Positions 41,205 to 42,111 of a DNA stretch of 42,111 nt are shown here, piece after piece; position 1 is the stretch's first letter; the number at the start of each line of letters is the position of its first letter. The notes beneath the pieces were generated by a model, which saw only the letters and a list, made by a program, of their open reading frames with translations, was not told where the DNA came from and ran no database searches. The stretch lies in NCBI GenBank assembly GCA_023259135.1, contig JAHFQX010000024.1, positions 1 to 42,111 on the forward strand, given 5' to 3'. Both the position numbers and the translations under genes were made by a program. The DNA is from Betaproteobacteria bacterium (GTDB lineage: Bacteria > Pseudomonadota > Gammaproteobacteria > Burkholderiales > JAHFQX01).

Positions 41205-42111
41205 TTAACCCAAATGATCCAGCGGGCTCACCACGCCCCGCCCGCCGCGATTCAGCACATGGGTGTAAATCATGGTGGTGCTCACGTCCGAATGGCCCAG
41301 CAACTCCTGCACCGTGCGGATGTCATACCCGGATTGCAACAGGTGCGTGGCGAAGGAATGGCGCAATGAATGGGTGGTTGCAGGCTTTCCGATGCCGGCG
41401 GCCATAACGGATTTTTTTATCGCCCGCTGCAGGGCCTGTTCATGGGCATGGTGGCGACGCTCAATGTCGGTACGCGGATCAACCGAACACCGCTTGGACG
41501 GAAAAATCCAGAACCAGCCCCACTCTTTGCCGGCATTGGGATATTTCTTTTCCAGGGCATCGGGCAGATACACCCCGGCACGACCCGCATCGCGGTCCTG
41601 CTGCCACAGATTACGGATCCGCGCCAGATGGGCGCGTAAATCCGCCACTAGACCGGCGGGCAACATAGTCACCCGATCTTTGCCTCCCTTACCCTCGCGC
41701 ACGACGATTTCGCGCCGATCGAAATCCACATCCTTCACTCGCAAGCGCACCGCTTCCATCAACCGCATTCCCGTGCCATACAACAGCCGCGCCATCAATT
41801 GATGCATGCCTTCCAACTGCTCCAACAATCGTCTGATCTCCGCCTGCGTCAACACAACGGGGAGGCGCTTGGGCTTTTGGGGTCTGGAAAGATTGTCCAG
41901 CCAAGGCAAAGCCACACCCAGCACCTCCTTGTAGAGGAACAGCAAGGCCGACAACGCCTGATTCTGCGTCGCGCCGGCCACATTGCCCGCAACCGCCAGA
42001 TGCGTCAAAAACGCCTCCACCTCCGTCGCCCCCATTTCGCCTGGGTGCCGCTTCCCATGGAACAAGATATAACGCCTGATCCAATCCACATAGGCTCGCT
42101 CGGTGCGGATG
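41205..42111 (-). CDS. intI: Integron-type tyrosine recombinase (IntI), 5' end cut by window edge
   Basis: The 301 visible residues are most of an integron integrase. The first visible ones, [20 protein letters not shown], match the N-terminal SAM-like domain. The catalytic Arg lies in [19 protein letters not shown], the H-x-x-R in [16 protein letters not shown], and the His/Tyr in [16 protein letters not shown]. The decisive mark is the insertion [20 protein letters not shown], then [20 protein letters not shown]. This is the extra helix found only in IntI and needed for folded attC sites. The stop at 41205 is intact, and the frame is open to the edge, so the gene may be functional. In integrons attI and the cassettes lie upstream of intI, so they would be beyond base 42111. 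No attC-like repeat is visible inside the window. Confidence 0.93.
   Translation of the reverse strand, partial: IRTERAYVDWIRRYILFHGKRHPGEMGATEVEAFLTHLAVAGNVAGATQNQALSALLFLYKEVLGVALPWLDNLSRPQKPKRLPVVLTQAEIRRLLEQLEGMHQLMARLLYGTGMRLMEAVRLRVKDVDFDRREIVVREGKGGKDRVTMLPAGLVADLRAHLARIRNLWQQDRDAGRAGVYLPDALEKKYPNAGKEWGWFWIFPSKRCSVDPRTDIERRHHAHEQALQRAIKKSVMAAGIGKPATTHSLRHSFATHLLQSGYDIRTVQELLGHSDVSTTMIYTHVLNRGGRGVVSPLDHLG

Overview
The window is GC-rich DNA from a proteobacterial chromosome, almost certainly a gammaproteobacterium. The evidence is gene order: ndk-rlmN-pilW-rodZ-ispG-hisS-yfgM-bamB-der and hfq-hflX-hflK-hflC-DUF2065 are arrangements typical of that class. The pairing of an RNB ribonuclease and TonB with aroE-mtgA, next to mgtE, recalls methylotroph-like gamma- and betaproteobacteria. 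A relative of the Methylococcales would fit, but no methane-oxidation gene is present, so that is only an inference.

Left part (1-12,240), mostly plus strand: a truncated MmgE/PrpD family gene runs off the left edge. It is divergent from a large fused indolepyruvate ferredoxin oxidoreductase family gene. Then follow a YqiA-like esterase, an RNase II-like RNB protein, a small membrane protein behind a perfect FNR-type palindrome, a decayed IS3-type orfA fragment, a TonB protein, aroE-mtgA and the magnesium transporter mgtE. Convergent hairpins end this block.

Middle (12,241-15,906), minus strand: a small exported protein, a possible transposase scar, and a two-gene unit made of a class II aldolase/short-chain dehydrogenase fusion and mtnA. 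Together these look like a salvage route cleaving 5-deoxy- or 5-methylthio-ribulose-1-phosphate to DHAP plus an aldehyde. This accessory stretch sits between housekeeping blocks.

Right part (16,020-42,111), minus strand except for one tRNA: scpA-scpB-parA; a membrane PAS/EAL-like protein that has lost its catalytic Asp pair; rnr-rlmB; tRNA-Leu(CAG) on the plus strand; hfq-hflX-hflK-hflC-DUF2065-hisZ-purA; hisS-yfgM-bamB-der downstream of ndk-rlmN-pilW-rodZ-ispG; then rarA-serS-iscX. Many junctions are 1-4 bp overlaps, which points to translational coupling. iscX carries a one-base frameshift in a C-run.

At the right edge an integron-type tyrosine recombinase (IntI) lies 24 bp upstream of rarA and runs off the window. 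Its attI site and any cassette array would lie just beyond base 42,111. The most interesting points are the mtnA/aldolase-dehydrogenase pair, the integron integrase at the edge, the frameshifted iscX, the FNR-like palindrome and the degenerate EAL protein. I found no CRISPR array, defence island or complete mobile element.
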